NCBI RefSeq assembly: GCF_030815255.1
Contig: NZ_JAUSWN010000014.1
Span: 1 to 64,000, forward strand
DNA from: Hathewaya limosa
Lineage (GTDB): Bacteria > Bacillota > Clostridia > Clostridiales > Clostridiaceae
DNA length: 64,000 bases
Reading direction: 5' to 3'
The notes under the pieces were generated by a model, which was not told the origin of the DNA, did no database searches, and worked only from the letters and a program-made list of their open reading frames with translations. Of the stretch, positions 17,689-26,954 are shown one piece after another (position 1 is the stretch's first letter; each line of letters opens with the position of its first letter). A program made the position numbers and the translations under genes.

Positions 17689-18567
17689 TTATTTATTTTT
17701 CATAAGCATATCTATAAACGTTTTTGTCCCTTTAGATATAATTGTATTTTTCGGAAGTATATATGTGAAGTTTCTAATAAATTCACTTCCTGTATCTATA
17801 ATAGAAATTTCTTTATTTTTAACTGCTTGATTTACAACAAAAGAGGATACAAAAGTTATCCCTAAATTATTTTTCACCCCTTCCTTAACTGCTAGATTAC
17901 TTCCAAACACCATAACATTTTTAGGATTTATATTATGGTTTCCTAAGAACATTTTTAAATATTCTCCGGTTCCTGAACCCTCTTCTCTACTTATCCACAC
18001 TTCATTATTGAAGTTTTGAGCTTTAAATACCTCTTTACTTAAATAATTATTGTAAGGAACTGCTAAAACCATTTTATCCTTATAAAAATTATCACTAATA
18101 AAAGTAGATGAGCATATAATTCCCTCTACAAGACCTACATCTATATCTAAATTTTTAACTTTTTTACAAATTGCCTCAGTATTTTGTATTGTAACCTCAA
18201 TATGTAACTCTGGATATTTTGAGCAAAACTCACTTAAAAATTTAGGCAAAAAATATTCTCCAATAGTTAAGCTAGCCCCTATATGTAATTCACCCTTTAC
18301 AGAATCTGTATATCCCTTAAGTTCTTCGGTTGTTTCATCTAATAAAAGGCTCAATTGCTTTGCCCTTGAGTAAAGTATTTCACCAGTTTTAGTAATAACT
18401 ATATTTTTTTGTTTTACAGAACGCTGAATAAGCGTTGTTTCAAAATACTCTTCTAGTCTTTTTATATGTAAACTAACAGTGGGTTGAGATAAATTTATAT
18501 GTTCTCCTGCCTTAGTAAAATTTTTATACTCAACCACTGCTATAAAAGTCTTTAATTCATCAAACAT
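17689..18567 (-). CDS. LysR-family transcriptional regulator
   Basis: The 292-residue protein has the N-terminal LysR helix-turn-helix (FIAVVEYKNFTKAGEHINLSQPTVSLHIKRLEE, split here only for description) and a C-terminal periplasmic-binding-like effector domain. I start it at the ATG at 18567, which has GGAGG six bases upstream; an earlier in-frame ATG at 18591 has none. It is divergent from the YeiH-like transporter gene, the arrangement of yeiE-yeiH in enterobacteria, so it probably controls that transporter and itself through the inverted repeats in the gap. The effector is unknown. Confidence 0.9.
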   Translation of the reverse strand: MFDELKTFIAVVEYKNFTKAGEHINLSQPTVSLHIKRLEEYFETTLIQRSVKQKNIVITKTGEILYSRAKQLSLLLDETTEELKGYTDSVKGELHIGASLTIGEYFLPKFLSEFCSKYPELHIEVTIQNTEAICKKVKNLDIDVGLVEGIICSSTFISDNFYKDKMVLAVPYNNYLSKEVFKAQNFNNEVWISREEGSGTGEYLKMFLGNHNINPKNVMVFGSNLAVKEGVKNNLGITFVSSFVVNQAVKNKEISIIDTGSEFIRNFTYILPKNTIISKGTKTFIDMLMKNK

Positions 18568-18583
18568 ATATAACCTCCTATAA

Positions 18584-18613
18584 ATAATCATTGATTTTTT
18601 TTATGATTATCAT
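18584..18613. promoter_or_regulatory. Candidate LysR operator
   Basis: ATAATCAT (18584-18591) and ATGATTAT (18603-18610) form an inverted repeat, and the right half also sits in the small palindrome ATGATTATCAT (18603-18613). The site lies just downstream of the proposed lysR -10 element, which would suit autorepression. Confidence 0.5.
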
Positions 18614-18615
18614 TA

Positions 18616-18644
18616 ATTATATTCATTTTACTTATGGTTATAAA
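18616..18644 (-). promoter_or_regulatory. Probable lysR promoter
   Basis: On the minus strand TTTATA (18639-18644) and TATAAT (18616-18621) are 17 bp apart. It overlaps the divergent yeiH promoter. Confidence 0.5.
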
Positions 18645-18655
18645 ATCACTATACT
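18627..18655 (+). promoter_or_regulatory. Probable promoter of the YeiH-like gene
   Basis: TTTACT (18627-18632) and TATACT (18650-18655) have a 17-bp spacer. The overlap with the lysR promoter on the other strand fits coordinated control. Confidence 0.55.
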
Positions 18656-18713
18656 CTTTATTGGGGATAAAAACAAATTACATTACAAATGATAGAGGAG
18701 GAGAGTGATTTAA

Positions 18714-19745
18714 ATGACTAAGTCAAATACAAATTCATTTAAATTTATGAATAAAGTTAAAGATATATTACCAGGACTTATTATATGTATAATAATAGCT
18801 TACATAGGAAAATTCTTAGGAAGCTTTGTTCCTAAAATAGGTGGGGCACCATTGGCAATCTTTTTAGGAATGTTTGTTGGAAATACTTTTGGAAATAAAA
18901 AGATTTTTGCTAAAGGCTCAAAATTTGCTGAAAGTGACTTATTATCTTACTCTATAGTACTATTAGGTGGAACACTAAGTGCTCAAACACTTATAGACCT
19001 TGGCATTTCTGGAGTAGGTTTCATAGTTATTCAAATGATTATTACTATTACGGCTGCTTTATTTATAGGTAAAAAATTAGGTTTTTCAGACAACTTTCGT
19101 TTTTTAATGGCTAGTGGTAATGCCGTTTGTGGCTCTTCTGCTATAGGTGCCGTAGCACCAGTTATTGAAGCCAATGATGATGATAAAGGCATAACTATAA
19201 CTATAGTAAATGTTGTAGGAACTATATTAATGTTATTATTACCTTTTATAGCAAGTATATTGTATAATAGTGAAACATTAAAAACCTCTGCACTAATTGG
19301 TAGTATACTTCAATCTGTAGGCCAAGTTGTAGCTGCTGGTAGTTTAGTAAATGAGCAGGTAAAAGATTTATCTACTATTTTTAAAATAGTACGTATTATA
19401 TTCTTAGTTTTTGTAGTTTTAGGTTTTGGAACTATGAAAAATAAATCTAAAACTAAGGAAAACAATATAGAACATAAAAAAACTAAAGTTAAAGTTCCTT
19501 GGTATGTCATAGGTTTCTTTATTATGTGTGCACTATTCACTCTTGGATTATTCCCTAAAAATCTTTCTAAAACATTCAAATTTATAAGTAATAACTTTGA
19601 ATTAATCGCTTTGGCAGGTATAGGAATGAGAGTTAATATTAAAGAACTTATGAGACAAGGTGTTAAAGCTTCCATTTATGGATTGGGAGTAGGTGTAGTA
19701 CAAATAGTTTCTGCACTAACACTTATATTCCTAATTCTAAATTAA
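18714..19745 (+). CDS. YeiH/UPF0324-family putative sulfate exporter
   Basis: The 343-residue protein is a polytopic membrane protein with roughly ten hydrophobic segments and the UPF0324 features GAPLAIFLGMFVGN, SYSIVLLGGTLS, and MASGNAVCGSSAIGA. The family is annotated as putative sulfate or sulfonate exporters; direct evidence for the substrate is thin. The ATG follows AGAGGAGGAGAG. It is divergently paired with a LysR regulator and ends at a strong terminator. Confidence 0.88.
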   Translation: MTKSNTNSFKFMNKVKDILPGLIICIIIAYIGKFLGSFVPKIGGAPLAIFLGMFVGNTFGNKKIFAKGSKFAESDLLSYSIVLLGGTLSAQTLIDLGISGVGFIVIQMIITITAALFIGKKLGFSDNFRFLMASGNAVCGSSAIGAVAPVIEANDDDKGITITIVNVVGTILMLLLPFIASILYNSETLKTSALIGSILQSVGQVVAAGSLVNEQVKDLSTIFKIVRIIFLVFVVLGFGTMKNKSKTKENNIEHKKTKVKVPWYVIGFFIMCALFTLGLFPKNLSKTFKFISNNFELIALAGIGMRVNIKELMRQGVKASIYGLGVGVVQIVSALTLIFLILN

Positions 19746-19770
19746 AATATACTTAACCACACACTTTTAA

Positions 19771-19810
19771 AGCCTTTTGATTATAGATTATATCTATAAC
19801 TCAAAAGGCT
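19771..19810 (+). terminator. Terminator of the YeiH-like gene
   Basis: AGCCTTTTGA (19771-19780) pairs with 19801-19810 and the stem continues inward through TTATAGAT/ATCTATAA. ATTTTTTATT follows on the plus strand. It may also stop the opposing operon ending at 19819, with a weaker T-run on that side. Confidence 0.9.
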
Positions 19811-19818
19811 ATTTTTTA

Positions 19819-20922
19819 TTAATAGTAATGTTTTAACTCTTCATCACCATTAAGTATTCTAATTGCTTCTTCTACCATATCTGTAAGTTCATCTTTTCCT
19901 GCATATAAGTGAACGGAGGCTATTCTATTTACTCTGTTTTTTATTAAATCTACTATAGGCCTGCAATATGCAATACCTCCCGTTAATATTATAGCATCTA
20001 CATTTCCATCTAAAACTACTGCACATTTTCCTATTTCTTTGGAGATTTGATATGCCATAGCTTCAATAATTTTTCTTGACCCTTCATCTCCATTTTGTAT
20101 ATTTTCAACAATAGATCTTAAATCACTATTATTAAAATAAGCTACACATCCACCTTTTCCTTCAATAAGTTCTTTAAGTTCCTCATAAGTGAAGTTTTTA
20201 TTAAAACACATTTCCAAAAGCGATGTCATTGGAATACTTCCTGAACGCTCAGGCGAAAAGGGTCCCTCCCCTTCCAATGAACTATTTACATCTACAACTC
20301 TTCCTTTTTTATGAGCCCCTATAGTAATTCCACTTCCTAAATAAGCTACTATAATATTTAAATCTTCATATTTTTTATTATGATCTTTAGCGTATCTTTT
20401 AGCTACTGATTTTTGACTCAATGCATGAAAAAAACTTTTTCTCTCTATTCCTTTTATCCCTGTATACTTTGCTATAGGTTCCATTTCGTTTACTGTAACA
20501 GCATTTATCATGTATGGTTTTATTTTAAACTCATTATATAATTTATATGCTATAATAGGTCCTACATTTAAAGAATGCTCTCCATATATATTATGTTTAA
20601 GTTCATTAACTATAAGTTTATCTATAATATAAGTACCACTTTCAATATTTTTTAATATTCCACCCTTGACAGTTACACAAGATAAATTTTTTATATCAAT
20701 TTTCTTAGAATTTAAAACTTGAACTATAAAATTATATCTGTATATTGCCTCATCCTCAATAGAATCAAATTTTTTTATATCAGAAATAGGATGCCACAAG
20801 TTTTCAACAAAAATAACTTTGTCTCCCTCAAACACTGCCAATATAGTAGAATTATACTTTATATTAATCGCCAGTACTTTCCAACCACTTTTTTCTTTGA
20901 TATCACGCCTTAAAGCACACAT
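19819..20922 (-). CDS. Butyrate-kinase-like protein B, degenerate phosphate-1 motif
   Basis: The 367 residues align throughout with butyrate kinase (Buk), an ASKHA-fold acyl kinase that makes ATP from butyryl-phosphate. The middle is well preserved (RKSFFHALSQKSVAKRYA, EGEGPFSPERSG, DAIILTGGIAY). However, the first phosphate-binding signature, normally INPGSTSTK, reads INIKYNSTI; GRGG reads VKGG; and HMGGGTS reads YLGSGIT. Kinase activity is therefore doubtful. It starts two bases after the stop of the sister gene and ends the cdaA operon. No phosphotransbutyrylase gene is in the window. It could be a regulator, a sugar or acyl-phosphate binder or an inactive partner of the sister protein. 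Confidence 0.85.
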   Translation of the reverse strand: MCALRRDIKEKSGWKVLAINIKYNSTILAVFEGDKVIFVENLWHPISDIKKFDSIEDEAIYRYNFIVQVLNSKKIDIKNLSCVTVKGGILKNIESGTYIIDKLIVNELKHNIYGEHSLNVGPIIAYKLYNEFKIKPYMINAVTVNEMEPIAKYTGIKGIERKSFFHALSQKSVAKRYAKDHNKKYEDLNIIVAYLGSGITIGAHKKGRVVDVNSSLEGEGPFSPERSGSIPMTSLLEMCFNKNFTYEELKELIEGKGGCVAYFNNSDLRSIVENIQNGDEGSRKIIEAMAYQISKEIGKCAVVLDGNVDAIILTGGIAYCRPIVDLIKNRVNRIASVHLYAGKDELTDMVEEAIRILNGDEELKHYY

Positions 20923-20924
20923 AA

Positions 20925-22007
20925 TTATAACTCCACCTCATTTTCATAAATTTTATATTGTTCTTCTCCCTTAAGAATCTTTACCACACCATGCGCTAAA
21001 GATTCCATTTCATAAGAACCTTTATAAACTTCTACCGGAGCTATAAAATTTATCTTTTTTTCAATAAATGAAGTAATTTTATTATTAGCACTTAAAGAAC
21101 CTGTTAGAATTATTTTATCTGCCTTAAAATTTAGTGCCGCACTAATTGCACCTATATTTTTAGCAATATTATATGCCATAGCTTCTAAAATATATGAATA
21201 CTTTTCTTCCTCTTCTATAACTATTTTCTGTACTTCTTCTATACTATTAGTGTTCATATATGACATAAGACCTGACTTAGTAAACAATTCCAAGTTAAAA
21301 CTCTTATAATCCCCTTTATAATTAAAAGCTAAATCAATTAACTTTAAAGGAGCTATACTCCCACACCTTTGCATAGAAAAAGAGCTTTCATCATAGAAAT
21401 TGTTTGTATCTATTATTTTACCATTTTTTAGTGCTACTACAGATATGTCTCTTCCCATATAAGCTACTATATATGATGTATTTACTATATTTAAAGAATC
21501 CTTTAATGCAATTTTATTAGCCACATATTTTATATTTAATGCATGACTTAATGCTCTTCTTTTAATTCCTGGTAATCCTGAAAATTTAGCTATATCCAAC
21601 ATTTCATCTATGGTCATGGAATCTACTATATATGATGGAATATTAGCCTTTTTTCCTAATTCATATGCCAGTATTCCACCTAAATTATTTACATGCTCAC
21701 CTGCATATCCAATTCTTAGGTCTTCAACCATCTTAGGTGTAATTTTATAAACCCCACCAGGCATAGGTCTTAATAATCCCCCTCTACCTGCTATCGCCTT
21801 AACTTCACCTAATGAAACCCCTACTTGCTTTAAAAATAGCATTATATCTTTAATTCTACAATCTTTTTGATCATAGAATTTCTTTATGTCATTGTGTTTA
21901 AACTCTAGGCTTTCACATACTATCTGTTTTTCATTTTCATTAAAAATGCCTACTTTAGTATATTCATAACAAGGGTTTATAACTAAAATAAACCGCTTTT
22001 TTCTCAT
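20925..22007 (-). CDS. Butyrate-kinase-like protein A, degenerate active site
   Basis: The 360-residue protein is a second butyrate-kinase homologue, divergent from its neighbour. It keeps GRGGLLRP, GEHVNNLGGILA, VDSMTIDE and the FHALN-like segment SHALNIKYVA. Signature motifs are altered: INPGSTSTK reads INPCYEYTK, HMGGGTS reads YMGRDIS, and GEGPFSPERSGGVP reads SSFSMQRCGSIAP. I start it at the ATG at 22007, which follows GGAGGA; a longer frame would overlap the upstream gene. It lies 13 bp after the FAD dehydrogenase gene and 2 bp before the sister gene, so all are co-transcribed with cdaA. Confidence 0.85.
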   Translation of the reverse strand: MRKKRFILVINPCYEYTKVGIFNENEKQIVCESLEFKHNDIKKFYDQKDCRIKDIMLFLKQVGVSLGEVKAIAGRGGLLRPMPGGVYKITPKMVEDLRIGYAGEHVNNLGGILAYELGKKANIPSYIVDSMTIDEMLDIAKFSGLPGIKRRALSHALNIKYVANKIALKDSLNIVNTSYIVAYMGRDISVVALKNGKIIDTNNFYDESSFSMQRCGSIAPLKLIDLAFNYKGDYKSFNLELFTKSGLMSYMNTNSIEEVQKIVIEEEEKYSYILEAMAYNIAKNIGAISAALNFKADKIILTGSLSANNKITSFIEKKINFIAPVEVYKGSYEMESLAHGVVKILKGEEQYKIYENEVEL

Positions 22008-22020
22008 TTTATTCCTCCTA

Positions 22021-23619
22021 TTAATAAATCCATTCAGCCATAATTCTTTCTGCAACTTTAACTCCATCTACAGCAGCCGAAATTATTCCTCCTGCAAATC
22101 CTGCACCTTCCCCTGTTGGATATAATCCTTTAAGAGAAATACTTTCTAGATTTTCATTTCTTTCTATTCTAACTGGTGCGGAAGTTCTAGTCTCGATTCC
22201 TGTCATAACAGCATCCTTATCACCAAATCCCTTAATCTTTCTGTCGAAATTAAGAAGTCCTCCTTTTAGAGAATCTATTACATAAGAAGGCAAACAATTT
22301 TTAAGTTCTTTAAATTCATATCCCCTTGTAAAACTTGGCTTTACAGTACCTAATTTTTTACTATTTTTATCTCCTAAAAAATCTCCTACTAATTGAATAG
22401 GTGCAACATGTGATCCGCCCCCTAAGTTATAAGCTAACTTTTCATAATGTCTTTGGAATTCTATACCACTTAAAGGCCCTGACCCTTCAAAATCTTGCTC
22501 CCCAACAGAAACGACGATTGCTGCATTTGCATTTTCCTTGTCTCTTTGAGAATAACTCATTCCATTTGTTACAAGGGCATTTTCCTCTGAGGAAGATGCA
22601 ACAACAACTCCACCAGGACACATACAAAAACTATAAACTCCTCTACCAGTTACTTCATCTGTATGTGCTAGTCTATAATCTGCTGCTCTTAATCTTGGAT
22701 GATTTGCAAATTTTCCATATTGATTTGTATTAATTAAACCTTGTAAGTGCTCAACCCTAACCCCTATGGCAAAAGGTTTTGGTGTCATAAATATTTCTTT
22801 ATTGTACAACATTTCATAGGTATCTCTTGAACTATGTCCTATAGCTAGAACTAAAACTTCACAAGGAATTTCTTCTTGATTTACAATAATACCTTTAAGT
22901 TTATGATCTTTAATAACTAAATCTTCCAACCTACTATTAAACTTAACTTCTCCACCTAAACTAATTATTTGATTTCTGATGTTTTTTACAACTTCCTTTA
23001 AAATATCAGTACCTACATGTGGTTTACCCATGTATCTAATTTCTTCCTTAGCTCCAGCATTAATAAACTCTTCTACTACGTAGTCGCATCTAAAATCTTT
23101 ACTTCTTGTAGTTAACTTACCATCTGAAAAAGTACCTGCTCCCCCTTCTCCAAATTGTACATTGGACTCAGTATTTAATTCTCCTGTCTTCCAGAAATGT
23201 TCAACAGTTTTAGTTCTATTTTCTACACTCTCTCCTCTTTCAATTATAATAGGCCTATATCCTTTTTGAGCCATAAGAAGTCCAGCAAATAACCCTGCTG
23301 GACCCATTCCTACAATTATTGGCCTTGTGCTTAGTTTTTTATCTCCTAACTTAAAATCTGGAGTATAAGCTTTCTTTCTAAGCCTAACTTCATTAGAATA
23401 TATTTTATTAATTATCTTTTGTTCATCCGCTGTAATATTTACCTCAACTTGATAATTAAATTTTATATTATCTTTTTTTCTTGCATCTATAGATTCTTTT
23501 ATAACCTTTAAATTTTCTATATCATTTTCTTTTATTCTTAACTTTTTAGCAGCTTTATTCTTTAAAACATCCATTGGTTCATCTATATTTAATATTAGGT
23601 TACTTACTTGTATTGTCAT
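22021..23619 (-). CDS. NAD(FAD)-utilizing dehydrogenase (COG2509-like)
   Basis: The 532-residue flavoprotein has an N-terminal region of about 95 residues, then a Rossmann FAD-binding motif (IIVGMGPAGLFAGLLMA) with IIERG, and the family block VQFGEGGAGTFSDGK. Near the C-terminus GLYPTGEGAGFAGGIISA closes the FAD site. Such proteins are predicted oxidoreductases; the substrate is unknown. I start it at ATG 23619, six bases after GGAGG; it overlaps the end of cdaR by 20 bp, which indicates translational coupling. Confidence 0.9.
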   Translation of the reverse strand: MTIQVSNLILNIDEPMDVLKNKAAKKLRIKENDIENLKVIKESIDARKKDNIKFNYQVEVNITADEQKIINKIYSNEVRLRKKAYTPDFKLGDKKLSTRPIIVGMGPAGLFAGLLMAQKGYRPIIIERGESVENRTKTVEHFWKTGELNTESNVQFGEGGAGTFSDGKLTTRSKDFRCDYVVEEFINAGAKEEIRYMGKPHVGTDILKEVVKNIRNQIISLGGEVKFNSRLEDLVIKDHKLKGIIVNQEEIPCEVLVLAIGHSSRDTYEMLYNKEIFMTPKPFAIGVRVEHLQGLINTNQYGKFANHPRLRAADYRLAHTDEVTGRGVYSFCMCPGGVVVASSSEENALVTNGMSYSQRDKENANAAIVVSVGEQDFEGSGPLSGIEFQRHYEKLAYNLGGGSHVAPIQLVGDFLGDKNSKKLGTVKPSFTRGYEFKELKNCLPSYVIDSLKGGLLNFDRKIKGFGDKDAVMTGIETRTSAPVRIERNENLESISLKGLYPTGEGAGFAGGIISAAVDGVKVAERIMAEWIY

Positions 23620-24841
23620 TGACAACCTCCGATTCTTTTTTCATTAACTTAACATTCATTTGTGTAAAATCTTTTGATACTAGACTAACACCTTGAGGTG
23701 TAACTATATTAATGTTAACCATATTATTACCCTCTTTAGCTCCTGATAAATCAACATAAACTTTAAAATCATTTTCATTTAAACCATTTATAATATTTTC
23801 ACTACCAGTAACTTTATAAGAAATTAGTTCTTTACCCAATTGTGCATTAAAATTTGGGGCCAAATTTTCTATGTTTATTTTACTTGATAAAGTTCTTTCC
23901 GTAGATTTTTCATCCATAATAATATTAACATTTATAACTTTAATATTATTTAGTATTTCTACCCCTGTAGGCAATACTAAGTTAACTTCTTTTGATGTAC
24001 TTGCGCTTATAGAACTTAGGTCTAAAGCTGAAGTTTCTATATAATTAATATTTTTAATTACTTTTTCATCTCCAATTATTTTTATAATTGATATGGATGG
24101 TTCTAATTTACTCAATTTCAAATTATCAGAAACACTACCTTTAGTTACAACTTTTATTGGTACTTCTTTGGTCATATTAACTCCTAAAGATACATGTACG
24201 GAATCCGCATCCATATTTACCCCCTTTACTTCATTTCCTGAAGCATCTACGGGAATAACATTAATAACTGATTCTTTCATTTCTGTGTTTTTATTTACGC
24301 TAAAAGTTCCTACAACCCTGTCTACTAAATTTACTTTTTCTGATGGTCCTAATATCTTAATCTTATTGGGATTTGATATTACATCCTTCACAAAACTACC
24401 ACTTTGTGATTTTCCTACAAGATTAATTTTAACTGGAACAATTTTTTCTATAACTTCATCAATAGATAAATTAAGCCAAAGGTCTCCATTATTTAATATG
24501 CTAACATTGGAAGGACTACGTTCGATTTGAATTGGCAACTTATTTTCACCTTTTTTAACAACGTATCCACTTAAATCAATTATAGCTTTAAAATCACTAG
24601 CCTTAGCCTTTTGTTCTGAAGATTTGCTTTGTACCTTAATATCTATATAATATCCTGATTGTTTTTGCAAAATAAGTTTATTTTTTAATAAAACTTCTGA
24701 ACTTTTTATTTGTACTGGAATTCTTTTAATAGTGTAGGTCACCATAGGATTTTGAGTACTAGTTATATATAGCCAAAGAGCAAAAGCTAATAACACACAA
24801 CAGATTTTAACTACTATTCCTTCTTTTCTGTCTTTATCCAT
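23600..24841 (-). CDS. cdaR: CdaR (YbbR-domain regulator of c-di-AMP synthase)
   Basis: The 413-residue protein has one N-terminal membrane anchor (VVKICCVLLAFALWLYI) followed by an extracytoplasmic region made of repeated YbbR domains, about four judging from the length and repeated patterns such as VPVKINLVGK and VPIKVVTKG. CdaR binds and modulates the diadenylate cyclase CdaA. Its gene overlaps cdaA by 28 bp upstream and the FAD dehydrogenase gene by 20 bp downstream. Confidence 0.92.
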   Translation of the reverse strand: MDKDRKEGIVVKICCVLLAFALWLYITSTQNPMVTYTIKRIPVQIKSSEVLLKNKLILQKQSGYYIDIKVQSKSSEQKAKASDFKAIIDLSGYVVKKGENKLPIQIERSPSNVSILNNGDLWLNLSIDEVIEKIVPVKINLVGKSQSGSFVKDVISNPNKIKILGPSEKVNLVDRVVGTFSVNKNTEMKESVINVIPVDASGNEVKGVNMDADSVHVSLGVNMTKEVPIKVVTKGSVSDNLKLSKLEPSISIIKIIGDEKVIKNINYIETSALDLSSISASTSKEVNLVLPTGVEILNNIKVINVNIIMDEKSTERTLSSKINIENLAPNFNAQLGKELISYKVTGSENIINGLNENDFKVYVDLSGAKEGNNMVNINIVTPQGVSLVSKDFTQMNVKLMKKESEVVNDNTSK

Positions 24842-25680
24842 GACTTCACCTTCTCTCTTAAGGTTAATTTCTTAGGTTGTCTATTGGCAATGAGTTTTGC
24901 TAATACAACTTTCAACTTTTCACCATCATAATTTCTAAGAAGTTTTCCATTTAGAGCTAGAGATATAGTTCCTGTTTCCTCTGAAACTATAATAACAAGT
25001 GCATCTGAAGCTTCTGAAAGACCTATGCCTGCTCTATGTCTAGTTCCTAGTTTTTTATTTAACTTATTATTATCAGTTAAAGGTAAAAAACATCCTGATG
25101 ATACTATCCTATTGTTTCTAATTATAGTGGCACCATCATGAAGTGGTGTGTTTACAACAAATATATTCTCTAATAATGCTGATGACACTATGGCATCTAA
25201 TTTAGTGCCTGTATTTATTATTTCTGCAAGTCCTGTTCGTTGTTCAATTACAATTAATGCACCAGTCCTGGTATATGATAAATTTTCTACTGCAGTTACA
25301 ATTTCCCCTATAACTAAATTTCTAATCTCTTCATCTTCTAAAATATGTTTATCAGAAAAAGTACTTCTTCCTAAATGTTCTAATGCTTTTCTGATTTCAG
25401 GTTGAAATATAATTACAATTGTTAAAACTCCAATAGTTATAGTTTGATTAATAATCCAATTTAATGTCCTTAGGTGAAGAATTTCACTTATAGGAATTAT
25501 TAGAAAAACAAATAAAATACCTTTTAATAATTGTTCTGCCCTAGTCTCTTTAATTAAGTTATAACTTTTATAAAAAATAAAAGAGACTACCAATATGTCT
25601 AAAATACTAAATATATTCATGTTTTCTACTGTACTCATAAAAGCACTAAAAACAGAAGAAATGTACTCCACCTTACTCAC
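24814..25680 (-). CDS. cdaA: Diadenylate cyclase CdaA
   Basis: CdaA makes c-di-AMP, the potassium and osmotic second messenger, from two ATP at the membrane. About three membrane helices fill residues 22-95, and the DAC domain follows with the catalytic DGA (182-184) and RHR (214-216) motifs. Compared with Bacillus CdaA there are about 11 extra N-terminal residues. The start is uncertain: GTG at 25680 is given, but GTG at 25671 has a better placed AGGTGA site. It is the first gene of a five-gene operon with cdaR, the FAD dehydrogenase and two butyrate-kinase-like genes. Confidence 0.95.
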   Translation of the reverse strand: MSKVEYISSVFSAFMSTVENMNIFSILDILVVSFIFYKSYNLIKETRAEQLLKGILFVFLIIPISEILHLRTLNWIINQTITIGVLTIVIIFQPEIRKALEHLGRSTFSDKHILEDEEIRNLVIGEIVTAVENLSYTRTGALIVIEQRTGLAEIINTGTKLDAIVSSALLENIFVVNTPLHDGATIIRNNRIVSSGCFLPLTDNNKLNKKLGTRHRAGIGLSEASDALVIIVSEETGTISLALNGKLLRNYDGEKLKVVLAKLIANRQPKKLTLREKVKSWIKTEKKE

Positions 25681-25873
25681 CTCAATACTTTCAGCTCAAA
25701 TTATAATATAAAGAATACACTATAATTATACACTATTAAATAATTTTATAGTATAAGATTTTATGAATTTTAGATTAATATCCTTCATCCATATCTCTTT
25801 GATTTAATTGGTTATTATTGTATAATTATATATAATAAACCATTTTAATTTTCTTTATAAGGAGCGATTTATT

Positions 25874-26866
25874 TTGAAAAATAAAAAACAAACTTTAATA
25901 CTTTCTGGTATCATTTTAATCTTGATTTTAGTGTTTTTTCTCATTTATCAATTTTTTATACAAAAAAACTTTAACTCTTTTAAAAAATCTATAGATCCTT
26001 ATTTTAATATAATAAATTCTATTAATAATAGCATGAATACTTATACCTCTAATGATGGTATAGATGTGAAAAAGATACAAAAGAGCTTTAATACCGAAAT
26101 AATAAAAACACTAATAAAAACTAAACTTTCAATCCAAAAGATAACTATTCCAGAAAAATTTAAACACAAACAACAATATTTATATAATGGAATAGAGTCA
26201 AATATTCTTTTATATAAACAAGCATACATAATTGCTACAAGTCCCCATAATAAAAATATAGATCAATCTTTAAAATCTTTACTAAAATATAGAAATAATA
26301 CTAAAGATAATTATCAAATCATAAAAGATGATACTTTCACAATAAATTTTCCTTCTAATTTAGATAATTTTATTAATGCTGTAAATAAATTTGGTAATGA
26401 TTCAATTCAAAAACAAAAACTATATGAGATTAAAAGTAAACAAAAATCTGAATTTGTTATGCAAATAAACGATATAAAAAATTCTTTTAAGGATAGACTA
26501 TATAGTAATAATTATCTTGAAAACGCTAATAGAATTATTTTAGAAAATGGAGATTTTACTGAACTTTTATCTTCCATAGACAAAGATAAAATAATGATAT
26601 CAGATTTTAAAGTAAGCTTATCAAAAGTGTCAATTCCTGAAAATGCTTCTATTATACACTCTAATCTTTATTCCTTATTAAAAAATTATGACCAATATCT
26701 ACAAAATTTAAACTATGCAATTGATACTGATAAACTTACTATGAAACCCAAGTTTAAAAGAGACAAAGATGTACAAAAACTATTCAAAGAATTGACCAAA
26801 AATCTAGATGAAATAAAATCTTCATTTGCTAAATTTGAAGAGGAACTACAAAATTATTCAAAATAA
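25874..26866 (+). CDS. Membrane-anchored helical protein of unknown function
   Basis: The 330 residues begin with one hydrophobic segment (LILSGIILILILVFFLIYQ) and the remainder is lysine-rich and helical, probably outside the cell. I see two related halves: KTKLSIQKITIPEKF followed by LYNGIESNILLYKQAY, and KVSLSKVSIPENA followed by LYSLLKNYDQYLQN. The same pattern occurs in the lipoprotein at 60912. The start is TTG, placed by the AAGGAGCGA site. I do not recognise the family. It is divergent from cdaA and 88 bp upstream of the SleB-like gene. Confidence 0.8.
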   Translation: MKNKKQTLILSGIILILILVFFLIYQFFIQKNFNSFKKSIDPYFNIINSINNSMNTYTSNDGIDVKKIQKSFNTEIIKTLIKTKLSIQKITIPEKFKHKQQYLYNGIESNILLYKQAYIIATSPHNKNIDQSLKSLLKYRNNTKDNYQIIKDDTFTINFPSNLDNFINAVNKFGNDSIQKQKLYEIKSKQKSEFVMQINDIKNSFKDRLYSNNYLENANRIILENGDFTELLSSIDKDKIMISDFKVSLSKVSIPENASIIHSNLYSLLKNYDQYLQNLNYAIDTDKLTMKPKFKRDKDVQKLFKELTKNLDEIKSSFAKFEEELQNYSK

Positions 26867-26954
26867 ATTTTTAAAATTTGTATTAAAAAAATATTTTTGG
26901 TTAAAATATCAATAGCCTAAGTAAATTAACCTCAATGAAAGGAGATTAAAAAAA

